A stretch of 64,000 nucleotides of DNA from Acidobacteriota bacterium (GTDB taxonomy: Bacteria > Acidobacteriota > Thermoanaerobaculia > UBA5066), in assembly GCA_029781975.1 (NCBI GenBank), contig JAKOVQ010000017.1:442074-506073 (forward strand), in the 5' to 3' direction. Under the pieces are notes generated by a model. That model was not told the origin of the DNA, did not search any database, and saw only the letters and a list, made by a program, of their open reading frames with translations. Position 1 is the stretch's first letter. Each line of letters opens with the position of its first letter. Shown in pieces: positions 1 to 8,680 of the stretch. The position numbers and the translations under genes were made by a program.

Positions 1-104
1 CGGGACGCTCGCCGCGCTCCTCCACGCCGAGCGCTCCCTCCCCCGCCCGGCCGCCCCGGCCGGCTGAGACGGGGGGCTCGCGCGCCGGGCTCCCTCGCCC
101 GGCC

Positions 105-962
105 TCAGCGGCCGGCCATCCGCTCGAGCCGGCGCGTGAAGAGCCGGGCGAGGAGCGATACCGCGAGGATCAGGACGACGAGGACGAGGGCTCCGGCCCA
201 GGCCTGGCGGTGGAGGTCGTCGTACGGCGAGATCGCGTAGCTGTAGATCTGGACCGTCAGGGACGCCGTCGGCTGGTCGATCCGGGAGGACCAGAACTGG
301 TTGTTGAACGACGTGAAGAGGAGGGGCGCCGTCTCGCCGGCGATCCGCGCGACCGCGACGAGGACGCCCGTCAGGATCCCTGGAAGGGCGGCGGGGAGGA
401 CGAGCGAGAAGGCCACCTGCGTCCTCGTCGCCCCGAGGGCCATTCCCCCTTCGCGGAGCATCTCGGGGACGAGGAGGACCATCTCCTCCGTCGTCCGGGC
501 GACGAGCGGGACCATCATGATCGCGAGGGCCACGGCGCCTGCGATCGCCGAGAAGCGGTGCATCGGGAGGACGACCGTCCCGTACGCGAAGATGCCGACG
601 ACGATCGACGGGATCCCGTTCAGGACGTCCGCGGCGAAGCGGACGGCGGACGCGAGCCGCCTTCCCCGGTACTCCGCGACGTAGAGCCCCGCCAGGACGC
701 CGACCGGGACGGCGACGAGCGAGGCCAGGAGGATCAGCTTCGCGGAGCCGGCGATGGCGTTCGCCATCCCGCCGCCGGCCTCGCCCGTCGGCTTCGGGAG
801 CTTCGTGAAGAAGTCCCAGTCGAGCGAGGAGAGCCCCCTGGCGACGATGAAGACGAGGATGGACGCGAGCGGGACGAGGGCGACGAGGACCGCGAGGGCG
901 CAGGCGCCCGTCATCGCTGCCGAGACGAGCTTCCGCCGCCGCAGGTGCCATCCGGGAGTCAC
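105..962 (-). CDS. pstA: Phosphate ABC transporter permease PstA
   Basis: Inner-membrane permease of the high-affinity phosphate importer, pairing with PstC. The 285-residue product has a hydrophobic helix near residues 11-43 and further transmembrane segments. Its cytoplasmic coupling loop reads MALGATRTQ and is followed by the RIAGET sequence typical of PstA. The start is GTG at 962, chosen because it forms a four-base GTGA overlap with the stop of pstC, so the two are probably translationally coupled. The usual next gene, pstB, is not seen: only 104 bases remain before the window edge. Length and motifs fit the family well. Confidence 0.95.
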   Translation of the reverse strand: MTPGWHLRRRKLVSAAMTGACALAVLVALVPLASILVFIVARGLSSLDWDFFTKLPKPTGEAGGGMANAIAGSAKLILLASLVAVPVGVLAGLYVAEYRGRRLASAVRFAADVLNGIPSIVVGIFAYGTVVLPMHRFSAIAGAVALAIMMVPLVARTTEEMVLLVPEMLREGGMALGATRTQVAFSLVLPAALPGILTGVLVAVARIAGETAPLLFTSFNNQFWSSRIDQPTASLTVQIYSYAISPYDDLHRQAWAGALVLVVLILAVSLLARLFTRRLERMAGR

Positions 963-1933
963 GCCGCCTCCCCCGCCCGCGCGGGCGGGATCGTCTCCGG
1001 CGCCGGGACGCCGTCCGAGACCCGCCCCGGCCCCCTCTGGACCGACCAGATGAGGAGCCGCGAGGCGGCGTTGACGAGGAGGGTGATGACGAAGAGGACG
1101 AGGCCGATCTCCGTGAGGGCGTGGAGGTAGAGGTCGCCCGTCGCCTCGGAGAACTCGTTCGCGATGACGGCCGCCATCGAGTACTGCGGGGCGAAGAGCG
1201 ACGCCGACAGCTGCGGGTTGTTCCCGATCACCATCGTCACCGCCATGGTCTCGCCGAAGGCCCGGCCGAACCCGAGGAAGACGGCGCCGAGGATCCCGGT
1301 CCGCCCGTAGTGGAGCGCCGCGCGGATCGCCTCCCACCGCGTCGCGCCGAGGGCGTAGGCCGCCTCGCGCTGGGCGACCGGGACGGCCTGGAGGACCTCC
1401 CGGGAGACCGACGAGACGTACGGGATCACCATCAGCGCGAGGATCAGGCCGGCGGAGAGCATCCCGAGGCCGTACGGGGGCCCGCTGAAGAGCGGGAGCT
1501 TCCGCAGGGGCGTCCGGGAGACGACGGTCTCGAGGCCCCGCACCACCGGGACGAGGACGAAGATCCCCCAGAGACCGTAGACGATCGACGGCACCGCCGC
1601 CAGGAGCTCGGCGAGGAACGCGAGCGGGCGCCTGAAGCGCGGGGGGACGACGTCGGTCGTGAAGACCGCGATCCCCACGCCGACGGGGGCCGCCACGAGG
1701 AGGGCGAGGAGCGAGGAGTAGAAGGTGCCCCAGATGAACGGGAGGGCCCCGAACTCGCCCGACACCGGGTCCCAGTCCCGGCCGGTCCAGAACGACCATC
1801 CGAACTTCGCGATCGACAGCCTCGAGCCGTGGAGGAGCTCGAGGCCGATCGCGGCGACGAGCGCCACGACGAGGACGGCGACGGCGGAGGTCCCGAGCTC
1901 CAGCCCTCCGTCGTCGCCGCCGCGACGGCGCAC
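959..1933 (-). CDS. pstC: Phosphate ABC transporter permease PstC
   Basis: Inner-membrane permease of the phosphate importer, 324 residues. It has an N-terminal membrane helix (LGTSAVAVLVVALVAAIGL), then the coupling helix YALGATRWEAI and the conserved RAFGET sequence that follows it in PstC proteins. The start is GTG at 1933, three bases after the pstS stop. The stop overlaps the pstA start by four bases. The order pstS-pstC-pstA on one strand is the standard pst operon order. I see nothing unusual in the protein. Confidence 0.95.
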   Translation of the reverse strand: MRRRGGDDGGLELGTSAVAVLVVALVAAIGLELLHGSRLSIAKFGWSFWTGRDWDPVSGEFGALPFIWGTFYSSLLALLVAAPVGVGIAVFTTDVVPPRFRRPLAFLAELLAAVPSIVYGLWGIFVLVPVVRGLETVVSRTPLRKLPLFSGPPYGLGMLSAGLILALMVIPYVSSVSREVLQAVPVAQREAAYALGATRWEAIRAALHYGRTGILGAVFLGFGRAFGETMAVTMVIGNNPQLSASLFAPQYSMAAVIANEFSEATGDLYLHALTEIGLVLFVITLLVNAASRLLIWSVQRGPGRVSDGVPAPETIPPARAGEAA

Positions 1934-1936
1934 GGC

Positions 1937-2953
1937 CTACTTCACCTTCGCCAGGGCCGCCTCCTCCAGAGCGACCACCTGGGCGGGGAGCGGCGCGTAG
2001 GCGAGGTCCGCGCAGTACTTCTGGCCGTCCTTCAGCATCCACCGGACGAAGTCGGTCAGGACCTTCCCCTTGGCCGGGTCCTGCTGCTTCTCGTAGACGA
2101 GGAGCCACGTGAAGGAGGAGATCGGGTACGACTCCTTGCCGGGGGCGTTCGTGATCGAGACGCGGAAGTCCTTCGGCATCGCCCGGGCGGCGCCCGCCGC
2201 GGCTGCCGTGACGCCCGCGAGCGAGGCCTTCAGGTAGACGCCGGCCTCGTTCCTCACCGACCCGAAGTCGATCTTGTTCTGGAGGGCGTAGATCAGCTCC
2301 ACGTAGCCGATGGCGCCCGGCTGCTGCCGGACCTGGCCCGCGACCCCGTCGTTCCCCTTGCCGCCGACGCCGACCGGCCACCTCAGCGACGTGGCCACGC
2401 CGACCTTGCTCTTCCACTCGGGCGAGACCTTCGAGAGGTAGTCGGCCCAGATGTAGGTGGTCCCGGAGCCGTCCGCCCGGTGGACGACGGCGATCGGGGT
2501 GTCGGGGAGCCTGACCCCGGGGTTCAGGGCCTGGATCGCCGCGTCGTTCCAGGTGGCGATCTTCCCGAGGTAGATGTCGGCGAGGACCGGCCCCGTGAAC
2601 TTCAGCTCGGCCGTGACGCCCGGGATGTTGTAGACGGGGACCACGGCGCCGAGGACCGTCGGGAAGTGGAGGATGCCGGGGGCCTTCGCGATCTCCTCGG
2701 CGGTCATCGGACCGTCCGAGGCCCCGAAGTCGACCGTCCGCTCGGTGATCTGGCGGATCCCGCCCCCCGACCCGATCGCCTGGTAGTTGATCTGGATCCC
2801 GGGGTGGAGCTTGTGGTACTCGGAGAACCACTTCGTGTAGATCGGCGCCGGGAAGGTGGCCCCCGCGCCGTTCAGCTGCGTCTGCGCGCTCGCGGCGAAG
2901 GTCCCCAGGAGGAGCGCCAGGGCCGCCGGGCCGAGGATCGAGGGTTGCTTCAT
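1937..2953 (-). CDS. pstS: Periplasmic phosphate-binding protein PstS
   Basis: Periplasmic phosphate-binding component of the Pst importer, 338 residues. A signal peptide of about 23 residues ends in an ASAQ-type cleavage region. The mature protein opens with [14 protein letters not shown], and further motifs are [10 protein letters not shown] and DFGASDGPM, all typical phosphate-ligand loops. The ATG at 2953 is preceded by GGGAGA at a good distance, so the upstream in-frame extension was rejected. It is the first gene of the pst operon. A direct-repeat element that could be a Pho box lies about 60 bases upstream of the start. Confidence 0.95.
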   Translation of the reverse strand: MKQPSILGPAALALLLGTFAASAQTQLNGAGATFPAPIYTKWFSEYHKLHPGIQINYQAIGSGGGIRQITERTVDFGASDGPMTAEEIAKAPGILHFPTVLGAVVPVYNIPGVTAELKFTGPVLADIYLGKIATWNDAAIQALNPGVRLPDTPIAVVHRADGSGTTYIWADYLSKVSPEWKSKVGVATSLRWPVGVGGKGNDGVAGQVRQQPGAIGYVELIYALQNKIDFGSVRNEAGVYLKASLAGVTAAAAGAARAMPKDFRVSITNAPGKESYPISSFTWLLVYEKQQDPAKGKVLTDFVRWMLKDGQKYCADLAYAPLPAQVVALEEAALAKVK

Positions 2954-3014
2954 CGTCAGGTCTCCCTTCCGGCGCGCACTCTTGCAGTCCCACGTTCGTT
3001 CCGTTTGGGCTCCA

Positions 3015-3032
3015 TGTGAAATCGGCGTGAAG
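3015..3032 (-). promoter_or_regulatory. Candidate Pho box upstream of pstS
   Basis: Read on the minus strand the site is CTTCACG-CCGA-TTTCACA: two seven-base direct repeats separated by four bases, an 11-base period. That is the geometry of PhoB boxes, and it sits 62-79 bases upstream of the pstS start. The match to the enteric consensus is only partial, and no PhoB gene is in the window. Confidence 0.35.
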
Positions 3033-3098
3033 GGGGGGGCTCCCCGGCGCCGGTTCGGCGATACTCGCCCGGCGGATCCGTCCGCCGGAGGTGAGGCC

Positions 3099-3899
3099 CT
3101 GGAGACGCGCACGCCGGACCCCGCGATCCCGCTCCGGCGGTCGGGTGCAGCCCGCGTCGAGCTCCGGCTGGCGGCGCTCCTCGGCGCGCTCCTCCTGTCG
3201 GGCCCGCTCCTCGCGGGCCCCCCCTACGCCACCGACGACCCCGAGCCGGTCCCCCTCCGGAGCTGGGAGCTCTACCTCGCCGGGATCTACTCGGCCGACG
3301 GCGGAGACCGAGCCGGCGACGCGCCCCACGTCGAGGCGAACTACGGCGCCGCCCCCGGCCTCCAGCTCCACCTCCTCGTCCCCCTCGCCTTCTCCCGGTC
3401 CGCCGGCACGAGCACGACGTTCGGCCTCGGGGACGTCGAAGTCGGCGCGAAGGTCCGGTTCGTCGAGGAGACCGACCGCCGCCCGCAGGTGGGAGTCTTC
3501 CCGCTCGTCGAGATCCCGACGGGGGACGCCTCGCGCGGCCTCGGCGCCGGGCACGTCCGGGCGTACCTTCCGGTCTGGCTCCAGAAGAGCTTCGGGAAGT
3601 GGACGACCTACGGCGGCGGCGGCTACTGGCTCAACCCGGGCGAAGGGAACCGCGACTGGTGGTTCGCCGGGTGGCTCCTCCAGCTCCAGGCCACCGCCGC
3701 CTTCAGCCCCGGGGTCGAGCTCTTCTACCAGTCGCCCTCCGTGGAGGGGGGCTCACCCGAGGTCCACGTGAACGCGGGCTTCGTCCTCGACATCGGCGAG
3801 CACCACCACGTCCTCTTCTCGGCGGGCCGCGGGATCCACGGCTGCGGGTGCGACCAGGCCTACGCCGGGTACCTCTTCACCTTCGGCCCGGGGTCGTGA
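3099..3899 (+). CDS. Outer-membrane beta-barrel-like protein (phenol-degradation meta-pathway/transporter type)
   Basis: Secreted protein of about 266 residues. After a signal peptide ([19 protein letters not shown]) it begins [12 protein letters not shown] and alternates short beta segments rich in aromatic and glycine residues, for example [11 protein letters not shown]. It ends with a segment containing [13 protein letters not shown]. This pattern matches a family of predicted outer-membrane barrels often labelled transporter or MetA-pathway of phenol degradation. No ATG or GTG fits. I place the start at CTG 3099 because a perfect GGAGG lies seven bases upstream. The gene diverges from pstS. 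The substrate is unknown. Confidence 0.7.
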   Translation: METRTPDPAIPLRRSGAARVELRLAALLGALLLSGPLLAGPPYATDDPEPVPLRSWELYLAGIYSADGGDRAGDAPHVEANYGAAPGLQLHLLVPLAFSRSAGTSTTFGLGDVEVGAKVRFVEETDRRPQVGVFPLVEIPTGDASRGLGAGHVRAYLPVWLQKSFGKWTTYGGGGYWLNPGEGNRDWWFAGWLLQLQATAAFSPGVELFYQSPSVEGGSPEVHVNAGFVLDIGEHHHVLFSAGRGIHGCGCDQAYAGYLFTFGPGS

Positions 3900-4018
3900 G
3901 GCGGCCGCCGGCCGCCGGACCGGAGCGGCACCGCCCCGGCGCCGCGACGGACGCCGGTCGGAGCCCGTAGAAACTCCGGAATGAGCCCCGTACGGCCATC
4001 CCCGCGTAAGGAGACCGC

Positions 4019-4567
4019 ATGAAGAGAGGCCCTGCACCCTTCTCCACCCTCCTCGCCCTCCTCACCTTCCTCGCCTTCCCGGCGCTCGCGGCCTTCCTCG
4101 CCGTTCCCTTCCCCGCGCGTGCCGACGAGCCCGTCGTCCGGCCGGAGAGAGCCCGGTCGACCTTCCGGCTCGACTACGCGGTCTTCGAGCTGGACGGCGG
4201 GAAGAGGACCAACGACCGCCGCTACTCCATGACCGTCAACGAGGGGAGCCAGGGCCAGCTCCGGAGCGGCACGAGGGTGCCGGTCAACGCCGGAGACAAG
4301 GGGATCCAGTACGTCGACGTCGGCCTGAAGATCAGCGGCCGCGTCCTCGAGCGCGACGGGGACCTCACCCTCGACACCGACATCGAGATGTCGAGCCTGG
4401 CGGGTCCCGAAGGGGCGAAGGAGTCGGGCGGGAACCCCGTCCTCAGGACCGTCAGCCAGTCCCTCTCCACCCGCCCCGTCCTGGGGAAGCCCGCGGTGAT
4501 CTCGAGCGACGACCTCCGCTCCGGCAGAAGGCTCGAGGTCGAGGTGACGGTCACGCGCCTGAAGTGA
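4019..4567 (+). CDS. Secreted protein of unknown function
   Basis: 182 residues with a clear signal peptide, hydrophobic from about residue 10 to 30 and ending near PARADEP. The mature part looks beta-rich and polar. It contains paired phrases such as NEGSQGQLRSGTRVPV and GKPAVISSDDLRSG, which recall the beta folds of secretin-like or surface-exposed domains, but I cannot place it in a named family. A TAAGGAG ribosome site precedes the ATG. It lies 119 bases after the beta-barrel gene and just before a cysteine-rich protein gene. Function unknown. Confidence 0.6.
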   Translation: MKRGPAPFSTLLALLTFLAFPALAAFLAVPFPARADEPVVRPERARSTFRLDYAVFELDGGKRTNDRRYSMTVNEGSQGQLRSGTRVPVNAGDKGIQYVDVGLKISGRVLERDGDLTLDTDIEMSSLAGPEGAKESGGNPVLRTVSQSLSTRPVLGKPAVISSDDLRSGRRLEVEVTVTRLK

Positions 4568-4662
4568 CCGGCCCCCCGGCGAGGGGGGGACAGAAATCTC
4601 CCGACCCGGGCGCTCGGCCCCCCGGCTCGCCCTGGCACGGCCTTTTCGTGGAGAATCCGCCG

Positions 4663-5067
4663 GTGACGTTTCGGCACGCCGCGACCGCCCGCCTGACGAC
4701 AGCCCTGGCGCTGGTCGTCGCCGTCTGCTCGATGCTGGGGATCGCTCCCCTCGGTCCGGCGGCATGCCCGGACGCTCCCTCCTCCTGCTGCCCGCAGCCG
4801 GCAGGGGGGAGCTGTCCCTCCTGCCCCGGTCCCTCCGGGCCGAATCGGGCCCCGGACGCGGCGGCCTGCCGGCTCTGCCAGGCGGCTCTCCCCGAGAACG
4901 GGGAGCCGCGCGTCGGCGCGCGGCAGGCCGGTATGGCCGAAGCGCGGTCCGCGGGCGGGGCGGCTCCCTCCGCCGGCCCGGCCGAGAGCTGCACGCGGCT
5001 GAGGCGGCTCGCCGTCCGGGGGGCGGCACCGCCGGTCCACGTCCTGGCGGCGGTCTTCCGGAACTGA
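4663..5067 (+). CDS. Small cysteine-rich secreted or membrane protein
   Basis: About 134 residues from GTG 4663. An N-terminal hydrophobic segment (TTALALVVAVCSMLG) is followed by a dense cysteine stretch: ACPDAPSSCCPQP, then CPSCPGP, then CRLCQ. The tail is APPVHVLAAVFRN. Similar short proteins with an aromatic or proline-rich tail are found near copper-handling genes in other bacteria, but no copper gene is beside it here. The in-frame extension back to 4564 lacks coding character, so the GTG is preferred. Metal binding is only an inference from the cysteines. Confidence 0.5.
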   Translation: MTFRHAATARLTTALALVVAVCSMLGIAPLGPAACPDAPSSCCPQPAGGSCPSCPGPSGPNRAPDAAACRLCQAALPENGEPRVGARQAGMAEARSAGGAAPSAGPAESCTRLRRLAVRGAAPPVHVLAAVFRN

Positions 5068-5177
5068 GACGGGGGCGGCCGGCGAGCAGCCGGACGACCG
5101 GGGGCCCGCGGCAGGCCCGGGCTCCGACGTTTCACCTCCGCCCGTCCGAAAGCTGAAACCCCGATGAAGGAGACTCC

Positions 5178-5417
5178 ATGAAGAAGCTGACGATTCTCGC
5201 GCTCGCCCTCGCCCTCCTCGCCGCTCCCGCGGCCCTGGCTGGCGACGCCCCGGCCTGCTGCAAGGGGAAGCCGGCGTGCGCCAAGGCCGCCGGTAAGGAC
5301 TGCAAGCCGGAAGACTGCAAGAACAAGGCGAAGTGCTCGCCCGAGGAGAGGGCGAAGTGCGCCGCCGCCGCTGCCGAGAAGGAGAAGGCCACCGCCTCCA
5401 AGGCGCCCAAGCCCTGA
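5178..5417 (+). CDS. Small secreted lysine- and cysteine-rich protein
   Basis: 79 residues with a classic signal peptide (MKKLTILALALALLAAPAALA) and mature start GDAPACCKGKPACAK. Seven cysteines are spaced through a lysine- and alanine-rich body (CKPEDCKNKAKC, then ERAKC), and the tail is alanine/lysine-rich. AAGGAGACTCC lies before the ATG. A strong hairpin follows the stop. The two neighbouring cysteine-rich secreted genes may act together, for example in binding metal in the periplasm, but that is inference. No family recognised. Confidence 0.65.
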   Translation: MKKLTILALALALLAAPAALAGDAPACCKGKPACAKAAGKDCKPEDCKNKAKCSPEERAKCAAAAAEKEKATASKAPKP

Positions 5418-5442
5418 CGGCACGCCACCCCGGATGACGAGA

Positions 5443-5470
5443 GGGCCCCGGAGGAATCCGGGGCCCTTTC
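5443..5470 (+). terminator. Intrinsic terminator after the small Cys/Lys-rich gene
   Basis: Perfect nine-base stem GGGCCCCGG / CCGGGGCCC with a six-base loop, followed by TTTCCTT. It lies 26 bases after the stop of the upstream gene. Confidence 0.75.
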
Positions 5471-5473
5471 CTT

Positions 5474-5503
5474 CGACCTCGACCTCGACCTCGACCTCGA
5501 CCT
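5474..5503. repeat. Five-copy CGACCT hexamer array
   Basis: Five perfect tandem copies of CGACCT in the intergenic space between the terminator and the pirin gene. It is outside both neighbouring genes. Such arrays can vary in copy number by slippage. Confidence 0.85.
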
Positions 5504-5527
5504 CGATGAGGACGCGACGTCCCGCGG

Positions 5528-6442
5528 CTAGGCGTCGGGCCCCTTCCTGAGGAACGTCCCGTTCTCGAGCTCCCGGAACGCCTCCTCGAGCTCCTCCTGC
5601 GTGTTCATGACGACCGGGCCGTACCAGGCCACGGGCTCGCGGAGCGGGAGACCCGACACGAGGAGGAACCGGATCCCCGCCTCGCCGGCAGAAACCGCCA
5701 CCTCGTCCCCGCCGTCGAAGAGGACGAGCGAGCGGTTCTCCGCCGCGGGCGGCCCCCCGGAGGCGCCCGCGCCGACGCGCTCGGTCGGGACGTCGAGGGG
5801 CGGCGAGGCGTTGCCGAAGGTCCCGCTCCCCTCGAAGACGTACGCGAACGCGTGTCGGCGCGTGTCGACGGGCAGAGTCTTTCGAGCCCCGGCAGGGACG
5901 GTGACGTCGAGGTACATCGGCTCGGCGGCGACCCCCTCCACCGGTCCCGGCGTGTCGCGGTACCGCCCGCAGACGACCCTCACGATCGTCCCGTCGTCGT
6001 CGCCGACCAGAGGGATCTCCGCGGCCTTCACCTCCTGGTAGCGGGGCGGGGTCATCTTGAGCGCCGCGGGGAGGTTCGCCCAGAGCTGGAAGCCGTGCAT
6101 CCGGCCCCGTTCGTCCCCCTTCGGCATCTCCTGGTGGATGATCCCGCTCCCCGCCGTCATCCACTGGACGTCCCCCGGGCCGATGGCCCCGCGGTTCCCG
6201 AGGCTGTCGCCGTGCTCGACGGTCCCTGCCAGGACGTAGGTGATCGTCTCGATGCCGCGGTGCGGGTGCCACGGGAAGCCGGCGAGGTAGTCCTCGGGGC
6301 GGTCGTTGCGGAAGTCGTCGAGGAGGAGGAACGGGTCGGTCTCGGACGTGTCGCCGAAGCCGAAGGCGCGGCGGAGGCGGACCCCGGCCCCCTCGAGGGT
6401 CGGGCGGGACGAGGTGAGGCGCTTGACCGGTCGGAGCGACAT
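5528..6442 (-). CDS. Pirin family protein (bicupin)
   Basis: 304 residues with the pirin layout. The N-terminal cupin holds the metal-site sequence PWHPHRGIETITYVL (residues about 56-70), and further on HGDSLG, WMTAGSGIIHQEMP and HGFQLWANLP. A second, metal-free cupin is in the C-terminal half, ending in WYGPVVMNT. Pirins of this type are iron-binding proteins, and some act as quercetinases. The ATG at 6442 follows GAGGAGGT. It is transcribed divergently from the Rieske/FAD reductase gene. Family assignment is firm; the substrate is not known. Confidence 0.93.
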   Translation of the reverse strand: MSLRPVKRLTSSRPTLEGAGVRLRRAFGFGDTSETDPFLLLDDFRNDRPEDYLAGFPWHPHRGIETITYVLAGTVEHGDSLGNRGAIGPGDVQWMTAGSGIIHQEMPKGDERGRMHGFQLWANLPAALKMTPPRYQEVKAAEIPLVGDDDGTIVRVVCGRYRDTPGPVEGVAAEPMYLDVTVPAGARKTLPVDTRRHAFAYVFEGSGTFGNASPPLDVPTERVGAGASGGPPAAENRSLVLFDGGDEVAVSAGEAGIRFLLVSGLPLREPVAWYGPVVMNTQEELEEAFRELENGTFLRKGPDA

Positions 6443-6607
6443 GGGACCTCCTCGGGGCGATCCTGCCTCAGCGCGCCCGGGAACCGTCAATCGCGGAGCC
6501 GGCGGACGCCCGGGCTGCGAACGGCACGGCCCCGGGCGGAGCCGCGTGCACGCCGAGTCGGGGGACGGCGCGGCCGCGTGGTAGAACGGAAGGGCTCGGA
6601 GGTCGCC

Positions 6608-8149
6608 ATGGAAGGAAGCCTCCCGCTCACGGGCCCGGACCTCGCCGCCGGCGTCCCCCTCGCAGAGCTCCCCGAGGGCCGGCCCTTCGCCGGCCACGCG
6701 CACGGCGAGCCGGTCGTCCTCGTCAGGCTCGGAGCCGACGTGGTCGCGCTCGGCGCCGCCTGCACCCACTACGGCGCCTCGCTCGCCGACGGCCTCGTCG
6801 CCGGCGGGACCCTTCACTGCCCGTGGCACCACGCCTGCTTCGACCTCAGGTCGGGGGCCGCGACCGGCGCGCCCGCGCTCGACCCGGTGCCCCGCTGGGC
6901 CGTCGTGGTGAAGGAGGGGCGCGTCACGGTCGGGGAGCGGCTCCCGGCCCAGGCGCCCGGCGCTCCCCCGCACGCGCCGTCGTCGGTCGTCCTCCTCGGC
7001 GCCGGGGCGGCCGGGGCAGCGGCCGCCGAGGCCCTCCGGCGGCTCGGCTACGCGGGCCCCGTGACCCTCGTGGGAGACGAGCCGCCCTCCCCCATCGACC
7101 GGACCAACCTGTCGAAGGACTACCTCGCGGGGACCGCGCCCGAGGAGTGGGTCCCGATCCGCCCGGAATCGTGGTGGCGCGCGCGCGACGTCTCGCTGGC
7201 CGTCGACGACCCGGCCGTCTCCATCGACACGGCCCGGCAGACGGTGACGACCAGGAGCGGCCGGCTCCTCGGGTACGGGGCCCTCCTCGTGGCCACCGGC
7301 GCCGAGCCGGTCCGGCTCTCGGTCGAGGGCGCCTCCCTCCCGCACGTCTTCGCCATTCGTTCCCTCGCCGACTCGCGCGCCGTCATCGCTGCTGCCGCGA
7401 AGGGCCGCCGGGCGGTCGTCGTCGGGTCGAGCTTCATCGGGCTCGAGGCCGCGGCCTCGCTCCGCGCCCGCGGCGTGGAGGTGGACGTCGTAGGGCGCGA
7501 CCGGACCCCTCTCGCCAGGGTCCTCGGCGAGGAGGTCGGCCGGCTCGTCCAGTCCCTCCACGAGGAGCACGGCGTGAGGTTCCACGCCGGGACCTCCCCG
7601 ACGGCGATCCGCCCAGACGCGGTCGAGCTCTCCGACGGGACGCGCCTCCCGGCCGACCTCGTCGTCGTCGGGATCGGCGTCCGGCCGCGAACGGCCCTCG
7701 CGGAAGGGGCCGGCCTCCGGGTGGAGGACGGCATCGTCGTCGACGGCCTCCTCCGGACCAGCGCGCCTCACGTCTGGGCCGCGGGCGACGTCGCCCGCTA
7801 TCCCGAGCCGCGTCTGGGCCGCCTCGTCCGGATCGAGCACTGGGTCGTCGCCCAGCGGCAGGGGCAGGCGGCGGCCCGCGCCATGCTGGGCCTCGGGACC
7901 CCCTTCCGCGACGTCCCCTACTTCTGGAGCCAGCACTACGACCTGGCGATCTCCTACGTCGGGCACGCCCCGGGCTGGGACTCCGCCGAGGTCCGCGGGT
8001 CGATCGCGGCGCGGGACGCCGCCGTGGTCTACCGGAGCGCGGGACGGATCCTGGCCGTCGCCACCCTCGGGCGCGACCTCCAGAGCCTCGCCCTGGAGGC
8101 CGCGTTCGAGAGCGGCGACGACCGCGCCGTCGAGGCGGCGCTCGCCTGA
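6608..8149 (+). CDS. Rieske [2Fe-2S]-FAD pyridine-nucleotide oxidoreductase (AIFM3-like)
   Basis: 513 residues. An N-terminal Rieske domain carries the two cluster motifs CTHYG (Cys52, His54) and CPWHHACFD (Cys71, His74). It is joined to a class-I pyridine-nucleotide disulphide-type reductase: the FAD site VVLLGAGAAGAAAAEALRR starts near residue 127, an NAD(H) site VVVGSSFIGLEAA follows, and WAAGDVARY is the second FAD motif. This is the AIFM3 or ferredoxin-reductase-like architecture. It probably moves electrons from NADH to the Rieske cluster or a partner. GGAGGTCGCC before the ATG fixes the start. The next gene converges four bases away. Confidence 0.93.
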   Translation: MEGSLPLTGPDLAAGVPLAELPEGRPFAGHAHGEPVVLVRLGADVVALGAACTHYGASLADGLVAGGTLHCPWHHACFDLRSGAATGAPALDPVPRWAVVVKEGRVTVGERLPAQAPGAPPHAPSSVVLLGAGAAGAAAAEALRRLGYAGPVTLVGDEPPSPIDRTNLSKDYLAGTAPEEWVPIRPESWWRARDVSLAVDDPAVSIDTARQTVTTRSGRLLGYGALLVATGAEPVRLSVEGASLPHVFAIRSLADSRAVIAAAAKGRRAVVVGSSFIGLEAAASLRARGVEVDVVGRDRTPLARVLGEEVGRLVQSLHEEHGVRFHAGTSPTAIRPDAVELSDGTRLPADLVVVGIGVRPRTALAEGAGLRVEDGIVVDGLLRTSAPHVWAAGDVARYPEPRLGRLVRIEHWVVAQRQGQAAARAMLGLGTPFRDVPYFWSQHYDLAISYVGHAPGWDSAEVRGSIAARDAAVVYRSAGRILAVATLGRDLQSLALEAAFESGDDRAVEAALA

Positions 8150-8153
8150 CCGG

Positions 8154-8540
8154 TCACTTCGCCGGCGGCACCCAGGGGACCGTCTTGAGCTCGACCAGGA
8201 CGTAGTGAAGCGTCGTCTTCCCGACGTTCGTCGAGACGTGCGGGCCCTCGGGGTCGGACCAGATGACGTCCCCCTTCTTCGCGGTCGCCGTCTCCGTCGG
8301 CCCGCCCGCGTAGGCCACCTTCAGCGAGCCGTTCGTCAGGACGTAGGCGAGGTTCGCGGGGTGCGTGTGGAGGGGCTGCGACTCCCCCGGCTTCAGGGTG
8401 ACCTCGACGACGCGGACCTTGTCGTTGTCGAGCTTCACCTTGCACGCTGCCGGGTTCGCGGAGACGACGTCCTGGGCGAGGAGCGGCGAGCCGGCAAGGG
8501 TCAGGACGGACGCGAGCAGGGGAAGGCGGTTCTTCTTCAC
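8154..8540 (-). CDS. Periplasmic cupin-domain protein
   Basis: 128 residues from GTG 8540, which follows AAAGGAGAG. A signal peptide (LPLLASVLTLAGSPLLAQ) leads into a single cupin with PGESQPLHTHPANLAYVL, which supplies the HxH pair, and GDVIWSDPEGPHVSTN. The fold and export signal are clear. The ligand is unknown. Short exported cupins of this kind are common and mostly uncharacterised. It ends back to back with the Rieske reductase gene. Confidence 0.85.
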   Translation of the reverse strand: MKKNRLPLLASVLTLAGSPLLAQDVVSANPAACKVKLDNDKVRVVEVTLKPGESQPLHTHPANLAYVLTNGSLKVAYAGGPTETATAKKGDVIWSDPEGPHVSTNVGKTTLHYVLVELKTVPWVPPAK

Positions 8541-8680
8541 GGGGACTCTCCTTTCTCGAGGACCGCTGCGGGTCCCGGTCAAGATGGGGCCGCGCGGACC
8601 TTCCGCCTTCGCCCGTGCGTGCCACGTCCCCGTTCGTGCGAGATGGCCCGATCGGGCCAGGCGCCGGACGCCCGTCGCGC

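Noticed and set aside
2-67. Possible end of a plus-strand gene at the left edge
   Set aside because: About 21 codons with no recognisable sequence; too short to support.
105-3554. Long minus-strand ORF covering pstA and beyond
   Set aside because: Only the last 285 codons encode PstA. The rest is a GC-rich shadow of pstC and pstS.
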